In this document: one piece after another, positions 23,076 to 31,328 of the stretch | Layout: each line of letters begins with the position of its first letter | Numbering within the stretch: position 1 is the first letter of the stretch | Assembly (NCBI GenBank): GCA_031426735.1 | Contig: JASJPK010000049.1 | Coordinates: forward strand, 1 to 64,000 | Reading direction: 5' to 3' | DNA from: PFJX01 sp031426735 | Lineage (GTDB): Bacteria > Pseudomonadota > Gammaproteobacteria > Burkholderiales > Thiobacillaceae | Length of the DNA stretch: 64,000 bases | Program-made: the position numbers and the translations under genes | The notes under the pieces: generated by a model | Database searches by the model: none | Told to the model about the DNA's origin: nothing | The model's input: only the letters and a program-made list of their open reading frames with translations

Positions 23076-24461
23076 ATGATGCAGTTACAAGAAGCAAAGA
23101 TCGTCGAGTTCAAAGCGCACTTCCGGGGTGACGTGCTTCTTCCTGCCGACGCGGGTTACGACGCGGCGCGCCAGATCTGGAACGCCATGATCGACCGCAG
23201 GCCCGCGCTGATCGCCCGTTGCACTTCGTCTGAAGATATCGTCCTGGCCGTCAAGTTCGCGCGCGAGCACAACCTGCTCGTCTCGGTCCGAGGCGGCGGA
23301 CACAACATCGCCGGCAATGCCGTCTGCGACGATGGCCTCATGATCGACCTCTCGCTGATGAAGCGCGTCCAGGTCAACGCGAACGCCCGCCGGGCGAATG
23401 TCGAGCCCGGCTGCACCCTTGCCGACGTCGACGCGGCCGTGCAGGCGCACGGTCTCGCCACGCCGCTGGGTATCAACTCGACCACGGGCGTGGCCGGCCT
23501 GACGCTCGGCGGCGGCTTCGGCTGGCTGAGCCGGAAGTACGGCATGAGCATCGACAACCTGCTCGCCGCGGATGTCGTCACGGCGGATGGCAGCCAGTTG
23601 CACGCCAGCGAAACGGAAAACGCCGACCTCTTCTGGGGGCTGCGTGGCGGCGGTGGCAACTTCGGTATCGTCACCCGCTTCGAGTTCCAGCTTCATCCCG
23701 TCGGGCCGGACGTGCTGAGCGGACTCATCGTCTTCCCGTTCGCCCAGGCGAAGTCCGTGCTGACGCAGTTCGCCCGCTTCACCGAAACGATGCCGGACGA
23801 CCTCAACGTCTGGATGGTCACCCGCAAGGCGCCGCCGCTGCCCTTCCTGCCCGAGGACGTCCATGGCAAAGAGATCGTCGCGCTCGCGCTGTGCTATGCG
23901 GGCGACCCCACTGAGGGCGAGAAACTGATCCAACCGCTACGCGGGTTCGGCACGGCGCTCGGCGAGCACATCGGCGTGCAGCCGTTTACAGCCTGGCAGC
24001 AGGCCTTCGATCCGCTCCTGACAAAGGGCGCGCGCAACTACTGGAAGTCGCACAACTTCTCGCGGCTCAGCGACGGCGCGATCGACACCATCATCGAATA
24101 CGCCGGCAAGCTGCCGTCGCCGCAGTGCGAGATCTTCATCGGCACAATCGGCGGCCAGACGGCCCGCGTCGCGCCCGAGGCGATGGCCTATTCGAGCCGC
24201 GACGCCAACTACGTGATGAACGTGCACGGCCGCTGGGAGTCGGCCGCCGAGGACGCGCCCTGCATCGCCTGGGCGCGCGAATTCTTCGCCAAGTCACAGC
24301 CGTTCGCCAGCGGCGGCGCGTACATCAACTTCCTCACCCAGGAAGAGTCGGCGCGCGTCGCGTTCGCCTACGGTGCGACGTACAACAGGCTGCTGGAGCT
24401 CAAGAAAAAGTATGACCCGACGAACTTCTTCCGGATGAACCAGAACATCAAGCCGGTGTGA
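23076..24461 (+). CDS. FAD-binding (BBE-type) oxidoreductase
   Basis: The 461-residue protein belongs to the VAO/berberine-bridge family. It has a PP-loop with the FAD-linked His (SVRGGGHNIAGNAVCDDG), GVAGLTLGGGFGWLSRKYG, ENADLFWGLRGGGGNFGIVTRFEF, and a C-terminal BBE motif ending NFFRMNQNI. The usual second covalent Cys before GVAGLTLGGG is replaced by Thr (INSTTGVAG), so the flavin is probably singly linked. Substrate is unknown (sugars, alkaloids or phenols in relatives). There is no signal peptide. ATG 23076 follows a perfect AAAGGAGG; the longer frame begins in the repeat. Confidence 0.9.
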   Translation: MMQLQEAKIVEFKAHFRGDVLLPADAGYDAARQIWNAMIDRRPALIARCTSSEDIVLAVKFAREHNLLVSVRGGGHNIAGNAVCDDGLMIDLSLMKRVQVNANARRANVEPGCTLADVDAAVQAHGLATPLGINSTTGVAGLTLGGGFGWLSRKYGMSIDNLLAADVVTADGSQLHASETENADLFWGLRGGGGNFGIVTRFEFQLHPVGPDVLSGLIVFPFAQAKSVLTQFARFTETMPDDLNVWMVTRKAPPLPFLPEDVHGKEIVALALCYAGDPTEGEKLIQPLRGFGTALGEHIGVQPFTAWQQAFDPLLTKGARNYWKSHNFSRLSDGAIDTIIEYAGKLPSPQCEIFIGTIGGQTARVAPEAMAYSSRDANYVMNVHGRWESAAEDAPCIAWAREFFAKSQPFASGGAYINFLTQEESARVAFAYGATYNRLLELKKKYDPTNFFRMNQNIKPV

Positions 24462-24521
24462 GAGGCGGGCATGATGTTGTGTCCTATCGGCGTGATGCCG
24501 TTTATGTCCCCAAAGCCGTAC

Positions 24522-24590
24522 GTCATGCCCGCGAAGGCGGGCAGCCAGGAAGTCATATCGAAGCTGGATTCCCGCCTTCGCGGGAATGAC
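24522..24590. repeat. GTCATGCCCGCGAAGGCGGG interspersed repeat, copy 1
   Basis: A 69-bp unit of the common bacterial repeat with ends GTCATGCC and GGGAATGAC and a near-palindromic core (CCCGCGAAGGCGGG / CCCGCCTTCGCGGG). A second copy lies at 25193-25261, with the truncated haemoglobin gene between them; flanking GGGTCTGTCCC / GGGACAGACCC are also inverted relative to each other. Confidence 0.85.
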
Positions 24591-24633
24591 GAACGGCATT
24601 GGGTCTGTCCCTTAATGTCCAAAGGAGAGTGTC

Positions 24634-25110
24634 ATGCTGAAATCACAGTCATTTGCAAGAACTGTCACACGTGCAGCCCTTTTGGCTTTACTGCTTGGTA
24701 CCGTTTCAGCCCAGGCTGCCGAGATGCAGCAGCCCAAGTCCCTCTATGACCGGCTCGGCGGGGTCTATCCGATCTCCGTGGTCGTGGACACCTTCGTCGA
24801 TCTATTGTTTGTGAATGATGTGCTTAACGCCAATCCTGCCATCAAAGCGGCGCGAGATCGGGTACCGGCGGCCGGCTTGAAATATCGCGTGACCGAGTTG
24901 GTCTGCCAGCAGACTGGCGGCCCGTGCAAGTACTCCGGCCGCGGAATGAAGGAATCCCACGCTCACCTCAATATTGGCGAGAAGGAGTGGCAGGCCATGC
25001 TGGAGGACTTTCGCCGGACACTGAACAACTATGGTGTGCCGGCCAAGGAGCAGGGTGAACTGGTGGCCATCGTCGAAAGCACGAAGAAGGACATCGTGAT
25101 CAGGAAGTAA
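24634..25110 (+). CDS. Exported group 1 truncated haemoglobin-like protein
   Basis: The 158-residue protein starts with a signal peptide (MLKSQSFARTVTRAALLALL, cleavage likely after AQA at 28). The mature part resembles group 1 truncated globins: SLYDRLGGVYPISVVVDTFVDLL, then YSGRGMKESHAHLNIGEKEWQAM, where the HAHL His is the likely proximal ligand. Periplasmic truncated globins are uncommon; possible roles are NO or oxygen handling, or haem binding. It is flanked by paired interspersed repeats, so it could have moved as a cassette. AAAGGAG lies upstream of ATG. Confidence 0.82.
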   Translation: MLKSQSFARTVTRAALLALLLGTVSAQAAEMQQPKSLYDRLGGVYPISVVVDTFVDLLFVNDVLNANPAIKAARDRVPAAGLKYRVTELVCQQTGGPCKYSGRGMKESHAHLNIGEKEWQAMLEDFRRTLNNYGVPAKEQGELVAIVESTKKDIVIRK

Positions 25111-25192
25111 TGCTGCCTGCCCCAAACCGAGGCTCCAGCCCGATGGGTAGTCGGCGTGGAAACGGGGACAGACCCAATGCCGTTAAGTTAGC

Positions 25193-25261
25193 GTCATGCC
25201 CGCGAAGGCGGGCATCCAGGAAGTCATATCGAAGCTGGATTCCCGCCTTCTCGGGAATGAC
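25193..25261. repeat. GTCATGCCCGCGAAGGCGGG interspersed repeat, copy 2
   Basis: Nearly identical to 24522-24590 (both contain AGTCATATCGAAGCTGGATT). Its flanks read GACAGACCCAATGCCGTTAA on the left and TTAACTTAACGGG on the right, so the unit sits within a larger imperfect inverted repeat. Confidence 0.85.
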
Positions 25262-25489
25262 GAACATGGGCTTAACTTAACGGGAACAGACCACGATTCC
25301 GCGTTCCTCCATGAAATGCAAATACACCATGGCAACACGGTATTTCATCCTGTGGCTGCGACTCAACCCGAAAACGCCGTAGTCGTAGGTCGGCAATCCC
25401 TTGCCGACATCCCTCACCTCGCCTGAAAGCGCACCCGGCAGATCGGCCGGAGTTTGCGCGCCGCCGCCCCTGGAATAAACCTCGAACGA

Positions 25490-25604
25490 GTCGGCCATCT
25501 GGGTCGGCCATGACCCGCCAACCCGCCTGCAACTAATACCAAGCCTTTGAGTGAATGGAGCAATAACCCGTATTTCAGGTCGGCCTATTGCTTGCTCTAC
25601 TTGT
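25490..25604. repeat. Dispersed ~140-bp repeat, copy 2
   Basis: Aligns with 22893-23035 over GTCGGCCATCTGG ... GCTCTACTTG. It lacks the terminal CCGCA-CCAGT-GGATCG segment shared by copies 1 and 3. The sequence to its left (25350-25440) also matches the left of copy 1, so the ancestral unit may be about 260 bp. Confidence 0.72.
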
Positions 25605-25917
25605 AACGAAGCTGGCAAGAGCCCGGCAAATCGCGGCCAAGCAAAGCATCATCGAACAGGGAGCAGCAAATAAATATGTTCTATCTCAATCCCGCCCTGC
25701 GAACCATCCGACTTGGTGACTTGGCATTAAATTATTCGAGCCTGGCGCCTTTTCTCGCTTTTCTCGTTAATTGTCCCCATAGAAGAGATGAATGGGATTC
25801 TTGCCAAGCTGGCATAGGGAAAGCAAAGGAGTCCCTACGTGATATTCGAGCCTGCCCCCTTTAGTTTGCTTCTTTAGTTTGCTTTAGTTTGACAGGCTCC
25901 GACTTATTGGAGGTGGC

Positions 25918-26508
25918 ATGGACACAGATACAATTCTTGCCCTTGGTAGAGTGATGGAACGCATCTTGGTGATATTGGTTAGTGGGCTATCGTTGGCGAT
26001 GGGTTGGCATTTGTACAGCAAGGGGATTAGCAAGAAGCAGTCCGCAGAGTTGCAACACGATAAAATTGTTATTCGCCTAACGGATGTGGGGCCAGGCGCA
26101 TTCTTCGCAATATTGGGCGGGATAGTTCTTGTTGCAGCATTGGCCATGAATTTGACAATTCCATCAACACCGGGTTATGCGGATCAGCGCGGGTCTAGTT
26201 ACGGGGGAGAGTTGGAGCATAAAGACATCGACCTTATAAAGGCAATCTCAACAATCGAATTACATTTCACAGATCACAGCGCAACAAATGTTAGCGATTG
26301 GGACAGAAGAGGTGTTGAGCAGGCGATGTCCCTTCTTTCTAGTGAAAAGAAATATCTACTGAATAAAACGTATCCCCAATACGGCCACTACCTTGAGATT
26401 AAGCAACAAATAAAATCTGGAAAGGCCGGAGACTTTAGTAAACTTGACCAAAAGACGTATTTTGAAATTGAGCAGGTAGAAGCACGTACCTATGGGGATG
26501 GATCATGA
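25918..26508 (+). CDS. AT-rich membrane protein of unknown function
   Basis: The 196-residue protein has two hydrophobic segments near the N-terminus (MERILVILVSGLSLAMGWHLY and PGAFFAILGGIVLVAALAMNLTI) and a soluble C-terminal part with EQAMSLLSSEKKYLLNKTYPQYGHYLEIKQQIKSG. No family is recognised. A perfect GGAGGT lies upstream of ATG. Its base composition is far more AT-rich than the neighbourhood, a sign of transfer. It overlaps the metallopeptidase gene by 4 nt, so the two products probably work together. Confidence 0.75.
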   Translation: MDTDTILALGRVMERILVILVSGLSLAMGWHLYSKGISKKQSAELQHDKIVIRLTDVGPGAFFAILGGIVLVAALAMNLTIPSTPGYADQRGSSYGGELEHKDIDLIKAISTIELHFTDHSATNVSDWDRRGVEQAMSLLSSEKKYLLNKTYPQYGHYLEIKQQIKSGKAGDFSKLDQKTYFEIEQVEARTYGDGS

Positions 26509-27449
26509 TAAAAGCCATATCTGCAGTTTTACAGATAATCGCAATGTCATATTTTCTTTACTCGCCATCACATGCTAAAGATGGCGTTGTTGATTTGGAA
26601 TCGTTTGCTAAACAAGCCCGGAAAGATATCAAATATATAAGAAATTCCTGGATACCTCATCTGTCTTCATTAGAAAAGAGAGTTGAGACAGAGACAGATT
26701 ATTTTGTTCCGATCACGTGGAATTCAAACGGTATGGCTTATCGTAACTGCCAAAGCAATGAAGACAGAAAAATAATTATCACTGCAGGGCAGGTTGTTGT
26801 GCTTTCAATGATTAGTGCGGCTATCAACCATCTTGAAGATGGACATATGAACAAGCAATGTTTTCAGGGCTACCTAGACCACCTCTCCAAAGGATTGCGC
26901 GCTAACAATGAGTCCGCGAGAACGAGTGGTTTGTTGAGTATAACCCCGGTTTATTTTCCAGAAGGCTTTGCTTTCAGGAATCCTGCAATATGTAGCGCAA
27001 TAAGAAACCCATCGACAGAGGGGTGGTATGTAAAGCATGGGGTCCGAATGATAAGTAGCATGAAAATGCTACTGGGGCATGAGTTAGGGCACCAAGTATA
27101 TAATGACGGCTGCAACCATGTCAGTCCTAGAGAGAGTCGAGAAAACGAAGCCAAGGCAGATAATTTTGCGATTGAACTAATGATTAAAGATGACCCATCG
27201 AGTTTATTGACAGCTCTGCCACTGTTTATTTATTGGTCAATAGAAAGTCCTATGAAATCTATTGATGAATTGGGAAATTCTCACCCGGCCGGGCTTAGAA
27301 GACTGCGAAATGCGTTAGATATATACGAGGCACATGCAATCACCAATAAAAACAGTGCAATTTATAAATGGCTGGCGCAAAATGATAAATTAGAAAGAAT
27401 AAAAGTTATGATTAGTGCCTTTCGTAAACAAACAAAGGGTTTGGACTGA
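26505..27449 (+). CDS. Exported M48-like zinc metallopeptidase, AT-rich
   Basis: The 314-residue protein begins with a probable signal peptide (AISAVLQIIAMSYFLYSPSHA). It carries the gluzincin motif HELGH (192-196) and a downstream NEAKAD (E215, D219) that matches the third zinc ligand of M48-type peptidases. No membrane helices follow, so it is probably periplasmic. Codon use is AT-rich as in its partner. Substrate unknown. The ATGA overlap with the membrane protein suggests a peptidase/membrane-partner module acquired horizontally. Confidence 0.78.
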   Translation: MIKAISAVLQIIAMSYFLYSPSHAKDGVVDLESFAKQARKDIKYIRNSWIPHLSSLEKRVETETDYFVPITWNSNGMAYRNCQSNEDRKIIITAGQVVVLSMISAAINHLEDGHMNKQCFQGYLDHLSKGLRANNESARTSGLLSITPVYFPEGFAFRNPAICSAIRNPSTEGWYVKHGVRMISSMKMLLGHELGHQVYNDGCNHVSPRESRENEAKADNFAIELMIKDDPSSLLTALPLFIYWSIESPMKSIDELGNSHPAGLRRLRNALDIYEAHAITNKNSAIYKWLAQNDKLERIKVMISAFRKQTKGLD

Positions 27450-27654
27450 TTGTTTTTCAGGGCAAAAAATATACAAATATACTGAATTCAAATCAAAGGA
27501 ACCAGAGTCACAATATTCGCTAAAGGGGCCAGGATCGCATTATGTATATTTGATCAGCATCAACATTAAACCCTTTCTTATTCCATTGACCATTTTAATT
27601 TCGCGATTAATTAAACTGCCCAACCACATAACAATCACTCAGGAGAAAAATCAT

Positions 27655-27915
27655 GGTAGAGATTCGACCGCGCGGGATCGCCGTACACCTCGCGTATATC
27701 GGTGCGCGTCGTTTTGCACTCCGCTTGTCTGTACAACGTCGGCATCCCGGATTTCCTGATTTCGCTGCTCAATGGCCGGCCTGTCGTTTCCCCTGTCAAC
27801 GCTTCGATGCCCGCCTCGCGACGACCAACGCATGACTCGGGGTCAAGATGATTCGCTACTTCTTTATCGTGTCGGACTTGCACCGACTACCTCTCGCCAG
27901 TTTGTACTGGCGCAC
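27655..27915 (-). mobile_element. Group II intron, 5' fragment only
   Basis: Read on the minus strand, the segment starts with the canonical 5' end GTGCGCC at 27915. A stem-loop (CCAGT..ACTGG) and GTCGGTGCAAGTCCGAC follow, the latter a conserved domain I element of bacterial group II introns. The following 5' part includes the familiar GGCATCGAAGCGTTGACAGG stretch upstream of the maturase in many proteobacterial introns. The sequence breaks off near 27655, before the reverse transcriptase, so it cannot splice or move by itself. Confidence 0.72.
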
Positions 27916-27936
27916 ACAGACCACTATTTCACCCTT

Positions 27937-28080
27937 GGCAGCCATCTGGGTCAGCAATGACCCGCCACCCCGCAGTAACTAATGCCAAGCCATTGAATGA
28001 ATGGGGCAATAGCCCGTATTTCAGGTCAGCCGATTGCTTGCTCTACTTGCCTCTGAGGCTGGCCGCAGCCAGTCGGATCG
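27937..28080. repeat. Dispersed ~140-bp repeat, copy 3
   Basis: Matches copy 1 through to the end (GCAGCCAGTCGGATCG), with the stem GGCAATAG ... GATTGC less perfect than in copy 1. It starts about 20 bp beyond the 5' end of the intron stub, so the intron may have inserted beside it. Confidence 0.72.
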
Positions 28081-28223
28081 AGGAAACCAAGAGCAGCGGC
28101 TAGCTGCAGTCCTTGCCGGACTTGTCTCACGCTGCGAGTTAAGCCACTGCAATCGGTTATCGCAATCGAAGAAGCAGACTGCGATACCGCGCTGCTGACT
28201 AATTGATGCTCGGGAGGCAAACC

Positions 28224-29279
28224 ATGGTTTCGATTCTGCCAGTCGACGACGAATACCTATTCAGCCTAATCACCAAATACCTCGCCCGCGACGACAGCAG
28301 CCCTCGTCATGACTACGGCCATCTCGCCGACAACCCGCGCGCGGCGATTCTGGAAGCGTGGCGCTTTCCCTGGGTGGATGCCTGGTTCGATCCGGATGAC
28401 CCGGCGCAGCGCTACAACGCGGTGACTTTCGTCCACGCGGCGGCGGACCGGCAGTCCGGGCACAGTGTTGAACTGGTGGGCAGCTTCGCCGAACTGCATG
28501 CCCCGCTGACTCTGGCGCCGCTCGCCGACAGCCATTATTCGACCCTGACGGTGAAGCTTCCCAAGAGCGAGGTGCACCACTACCGGATGCGCATCGACGG
28601 GGTGTGGCAGCTCGACCCGATCAACCCGCAGATGATGGAACTGGACAACGGCGCGCTGTGGTCGCGCTTCTTCACCTGGGGGGCGACCCGCCGCATCAGT
28701 CTGGAGCGCTGGGAGGCCCGGCTGCTGGTGCGGCTGTGCAGCCATATCCTGCCGATCAATTCGGAGGACGGTCGGAATTTCTTCAAGCGGGTGCACAACG
28801 ACCGCGACGGCTACGGCCGTCCGGCGCCGCTGCCGGCGCATGCCTATCGGCTGGACGAATCGGTGGGTGCGGTGAATTACATCGACAAGCTGCTGGCGCG
28901 GGAGGAGGCCCACCACCTGATCGATTACCGCATCTGCCTGGAGCTGATCGACCAACTGCTGCGGGTGCGTAACCCGGTCACCGAGCCGTGGAAGCTGCCG
29001 CGGGAGATGTATGCCGATCTGTACGCCCAGATGGGCAGCGGCAATGTGTCGGGCTGGAATTACGGCCGCTACGGCAACCCGCGCTTTTTCCTTCAGTTGC
29101 TGCGCCGGCACACTTTCACCGGGGCCTTCTCCCACCCACGCTACGGCGGCAACGCCAACGCCCTGGGCTGGAAATACCTGGAGGAGCGTTATCCCGATGC
29201 GACCGGCGCCGCGTCGTTATTCGACTGGGGCCGCGCCATCGAGCCGCCGCTGGGACGCAATCCTGCTTACAGGGGGTGA
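28224..29279 (+). CDS. CBM48-like domain fused to gluconate 2-dehydrogenase subunit 3-like domain
   Basis: The 351-residue protein joins two parts. Residues 67-136 resemble the glycogen-binding E-set/CBM48 fold: VELVGSFAELHAPLTL, then HYSTLTVKLPKSEVHHYRMR and IDGVWQLDP. Residues of about 165-330 resemble gluconate 2-dehydrogenase subunit 3, with DYRICLELIDQLL and FTGAFSHPRYGGNANALGWK. Unlike typical subunit 3 proteins it has no Tat signal. It is presumably the small partner of the GMC oxidoreductase 6 bp downstream, with the carbohydrate domain bringing it to a polysaccharide. GGGAGG precedes ATG 28224. The fusion assignment is inference. Confidence 0.72.
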   Translation: MVSILPVDDEYLFSLITKYLARDDSSPRHDYGHLADNPRAAILEAWRFPWVDAWFDPDDPAQRYNAVTFVHAAADRQSGHSVELVGSFAELHAPLTLAPLADSHYSTLTVKLPKSEVHHYRMRIDGVWQLDPINPQMMELDNGALWSRFFTWGATRRISLERWEARLLVRLCSHILPINSEDGRNFFKRVHNDRDGYGRPAPLPAHAYRLDESVGAVNYIDKLLAREEAHHLIDYRICLELIDQLLRVRNPVTEPWKLPREMYADLYAQMGSGNVSGWNYGRYGNPRFFLQLLRRHTFTGAFSHPRYGGNANALGWKYLEERYPDATGAASLFDWGRAIEPPLGRNPAYRG

Positions 29280-29285
29280 AACGAC

Positions 29286-31094
29286 ATGGATACCTTCGAC
29301 ATCGTCATCATCGGCAGCGGTGCCGGCGGCGCGCCCATCGCCGCGCGCCTGGCTCGGGCCGGCCATTCCGTGCTGGTGCTGGACAAGGGGCCGCTGTTGC
29401 GCACCCAGGAGGAACATCCCCTGGGGGTCTCGGATTTCAAGCGCGACGAGCTGTTCGCCACCGGGCCTGAGAAGCGCCTGACCCTGGAAGGCATCGCGAA
29501 TCGCAATGAATCCTTCTATTCCAGCCACGTCGAGCCGGACATCAACGACGAGCCCCACATCTACGAGGGGGCGGACGGCCTCGACCGGGCCACCATCGAG
29601 GGCTATACGGCCCAGGTGGTGGGCGGCGGCACCCAGCTTTACGGCGCGGTGTCGCTGCGCTTCTCCGAACTGGATTTCCGCCTGGGCAGCTTCAACGCGG
29701 GGCGCAACGACATCGCCGACGACCCCAACGGCGACGTCCGGCGCGGCGCGCGGGACTGGCCAATCGACTATGCCGCGCTGGAGCCCTATTACGGCGAGGC
29801 CGAACGGCTGGTGGGCATCAACGGCAGCCGCGCCAATCAGGGCAAACCGTTCTCCGCCGACCATTACCAGACCCCCTACCCGCCCAACCCGATCAGCGCC
29901 CTTGTCGCCACCGGCATGGACGCCCTCGGCATGGCGCGCTACCGCACGCCGCTGGCGGTCATCACGGAGGACCACGCGCCCTCGGGCCGGGTCGTGCCGG
30001 CGGGTCCGGAGCCGGCGAAGACCGGCTATGTCAACCGCTACGGCGACCCGCTCGGGATGAAGTCCAACACCTGGGTGGCGCTGCTGCGCCCGCTCATGGG
30101 CCTGGCCAACTTCACCCTGCGCGCCAACTGCGTGGTGACTCATCTCGAAGCCGACAACGACCGGGTGACCAAGGTGGTCTACCGCGACCCGGCGGGGCGC
30201 CCGGTGGAAGTGGCCGGCAAGCTGGTGGTGGTGGCCTGCTCGGCGATCGAATCGGTGCGCCTGCTGATGCTATCCGGCGAACGCGACCCGGCCTTCGCCA
30301 GCCGCATCAACGGCAACGGCCTGCTCGGCCGCTACTTCCTGACCCACTGCTTCGGCGGCGCCGAGGCGATCATGCCCGGGCGTTTCGACAAGAGCGTCTC
30401 GCTCGATTCCGACTGGGCCACCGACGCCTGCGCCAGCGAGGCCTTCATCCGCGCCAACCGCCTGTGGGCCGGCGGCGCGATCTACAACAACACCTCCGAC
30501 CAGGCTCTGCCCATCTCGCTGGCGCGCACCCATGGCAGCCAGGACATGGACACCATCTGGCAGACCTTCGTAAACGACAACGGCCTCACCGGCGATGCGC
30601 TGAACGCCTTCTTCGACGCCAACTTCGGCACCCGCCTATCGGTCAGCTTCATGGCCAACCAGGTGCCCCTGTTCGACAACCGCATCGAACTGCACCCGAG
30701 CATCCGCGACAAGTGGGGCCGCCGCGTCGCCTACATCCGCAAGACCTGGCACAGCCACGACATGCACCTGATGAACGTGCTGGCCGAGCAGTGCCGGCGC
30801 ATCCTCGCCTTCGGCGGCGATGGCGGCGTCGGCACCTACCCGGTCAACGAGTTCGGCGCGATCTACCAGGCGGAAAACGCCCGCGCCCGCATCGCCAACC
30901 ACATCCTGGGCGGCGCGCGCTTCGGCACGGATCCCGCCGACTCGGTGCTCGACCCGTCCTGCCGCGCCTGGCAATTCGACAACCTCTACGTCACCGACGG
31001 CGGCTTCATGCCCACCTCCGGCGGCGCCAACCCGACCCTGACCATCCAGGCCAACGCGCTGCGGGTGGCCGATCTGTTGCTGGCGCGGCTGTGA
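29286..31094 (+). CDS. GMC-family flavoprotein oxidoreductase (gluconate dehydrogenase large-subunit-like)
   Basis: The 602-residue protein has an N-terminal Rossmann FAD motif (FDIVIIGSGAGGAPIAARLA, GxGxxG at 9-14), GGGTQLYGAVSLRF, and the GMC C-terminal block with SVLDPSCRAWQFDNLYVTDG and GANPTLTIQANALRVAD. GMC enzymes oxidise alcohols or sugars. No signal peptide or cytochrome gene is present, so electron transfer must use another acceptor. The pairing with the subunit-3-like protein and with cupins suggests oxidation of a sugar followed by further conversion. Substrate unknown. Confidence 0.88.
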   Translation: MDTFDIVIIGSGAGGAPIAARLARAGHSVLVLDKGPLLRTQEEHPLGVSDFKRDELFATGPEKRLTLEGIANRNESFYSSHVEPDINDEPHIYEGADGLDRATIEGYTAQVVGGGTQLYGAVSLRFSELDFRLGSFNAGRNDIADDPNGDVRRGARDWPIDYAALEPYYGEAERLVGINGSRANQGKPFSADHYQTPYPPNPISALVATGMDALGMARYRTPLAVITEDHAPSGRVVPAGPEPAKTGYVNRYGDPLGMKSNTWVALLRPLMGLANFTLRANCVVTHLEADNDRVTKVVYRDPAGRPVEVAGKLVVVACSAIESVRLLMLSGERDPAFASRINGNGLLGRYFLTHCFGGAEAIMPGRFDKSVSLDSDWATDACASEAFIRANRLWAGGAIYNNTSDQALPISLARTHGSQDMDTIWQTFVNDNGLTGDALNAFFDANFGTRLSVSFMANQVPLFDNRIELHPSIRDKWGRRVAYIRKTWHSHDMHLMNVLAEQCRRILAFGGDGGVGTYPVNEFGAIYQAENARARIANHILGGARFGTDPADSVLDPSCRAWQFDNLYVTDGGFMPTSGGANPTLTIQANALRVADLLLARL

Positions 31095-31126
31095 CAGGGG
31101 GATACATGGAAACCTTGTCCAAAACC

Positions 31127-31265
31127 GTCATACCGGCGAAGGCCGGTATCCAGAAGCCTTTGACCCCTGACTCAAGCATTCCGGGGCGAGTTTCGTTGAG
31201 CGCGTCGGGTTGGACCCCGGCCTGGCCGTCACCCCGGAAGGGGGTAATCCGGGCCGGGGTGACGG
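31127..31265. repeat. Interspersed repeat between GMC and cupin genes
   Basis: GTCATACCGGCGAAGGCCGG starts a variant of the GTCATGCC family, and its right part contains a hairpin CGTCACCCCGG / CCGGGGTGACG (31215-31265). It fills most of the 234-bp gap between the oxidoreductase and the first cupin gene, so the operon may be interrupted or regulated here. Confidence 0.7.
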
Positions 31266-31328
31266 CTATTTCCCAGACCGTCGCCGGGGTGACGGCGCGC
31301 TTTTCAACATCCCGTTAAGGAGCACGCC

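Larger units (their letters stand above)
25111..25917. repeat. Repeat-rich gap before the AT-rich gene pair
   Basis: The stretch contains an interspersed repeat (25193-25261), a GTAGGTCGGCAATCCCTTGC unit (25385-25408), dispersed-repeat copy 2 (25490-25604), and two copies of TATTCGAGCCTG (near 25734 and 25843). After 25600 base composition falls and three TTTAGTTTG steps (25862-25890) lead to the next gene. A 62-codon frame at 25676 overlaps these and is not supported as a gene. Confidence 0.65.
27450..28223. other. Gap holding an intron stub and a repeat copy
   Basis: The first 200 bp are AT-rich and hold nothing I recognise. The 5' stub of a group II intron follows on the minus strand (27655-27915), then dispersed-repeat copy 3 (27937-28080), then about 140 bp without recognised content before the ribosome site (GGGAGG) of the next gene. 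Confidence 0.6.

Noticed and set aside
25676..25864. A 62-codon frame
   Set aside because: It crosses the TATTCGAGCCTG repeats, has no recognisable domain, and overlaps a likely regulatory region.
27653..27835. A 60-codon plus-strand frame with a good start context
   Set aside because: It is antisense to the group II intron stub, which explains the sequence better.
22893..28080. Integron attC sites
   Set aside because: The three repeats lack the RYYYAAC/GTTRRRY ends, no integron integrase is present, and the genes between are not single cassettes.
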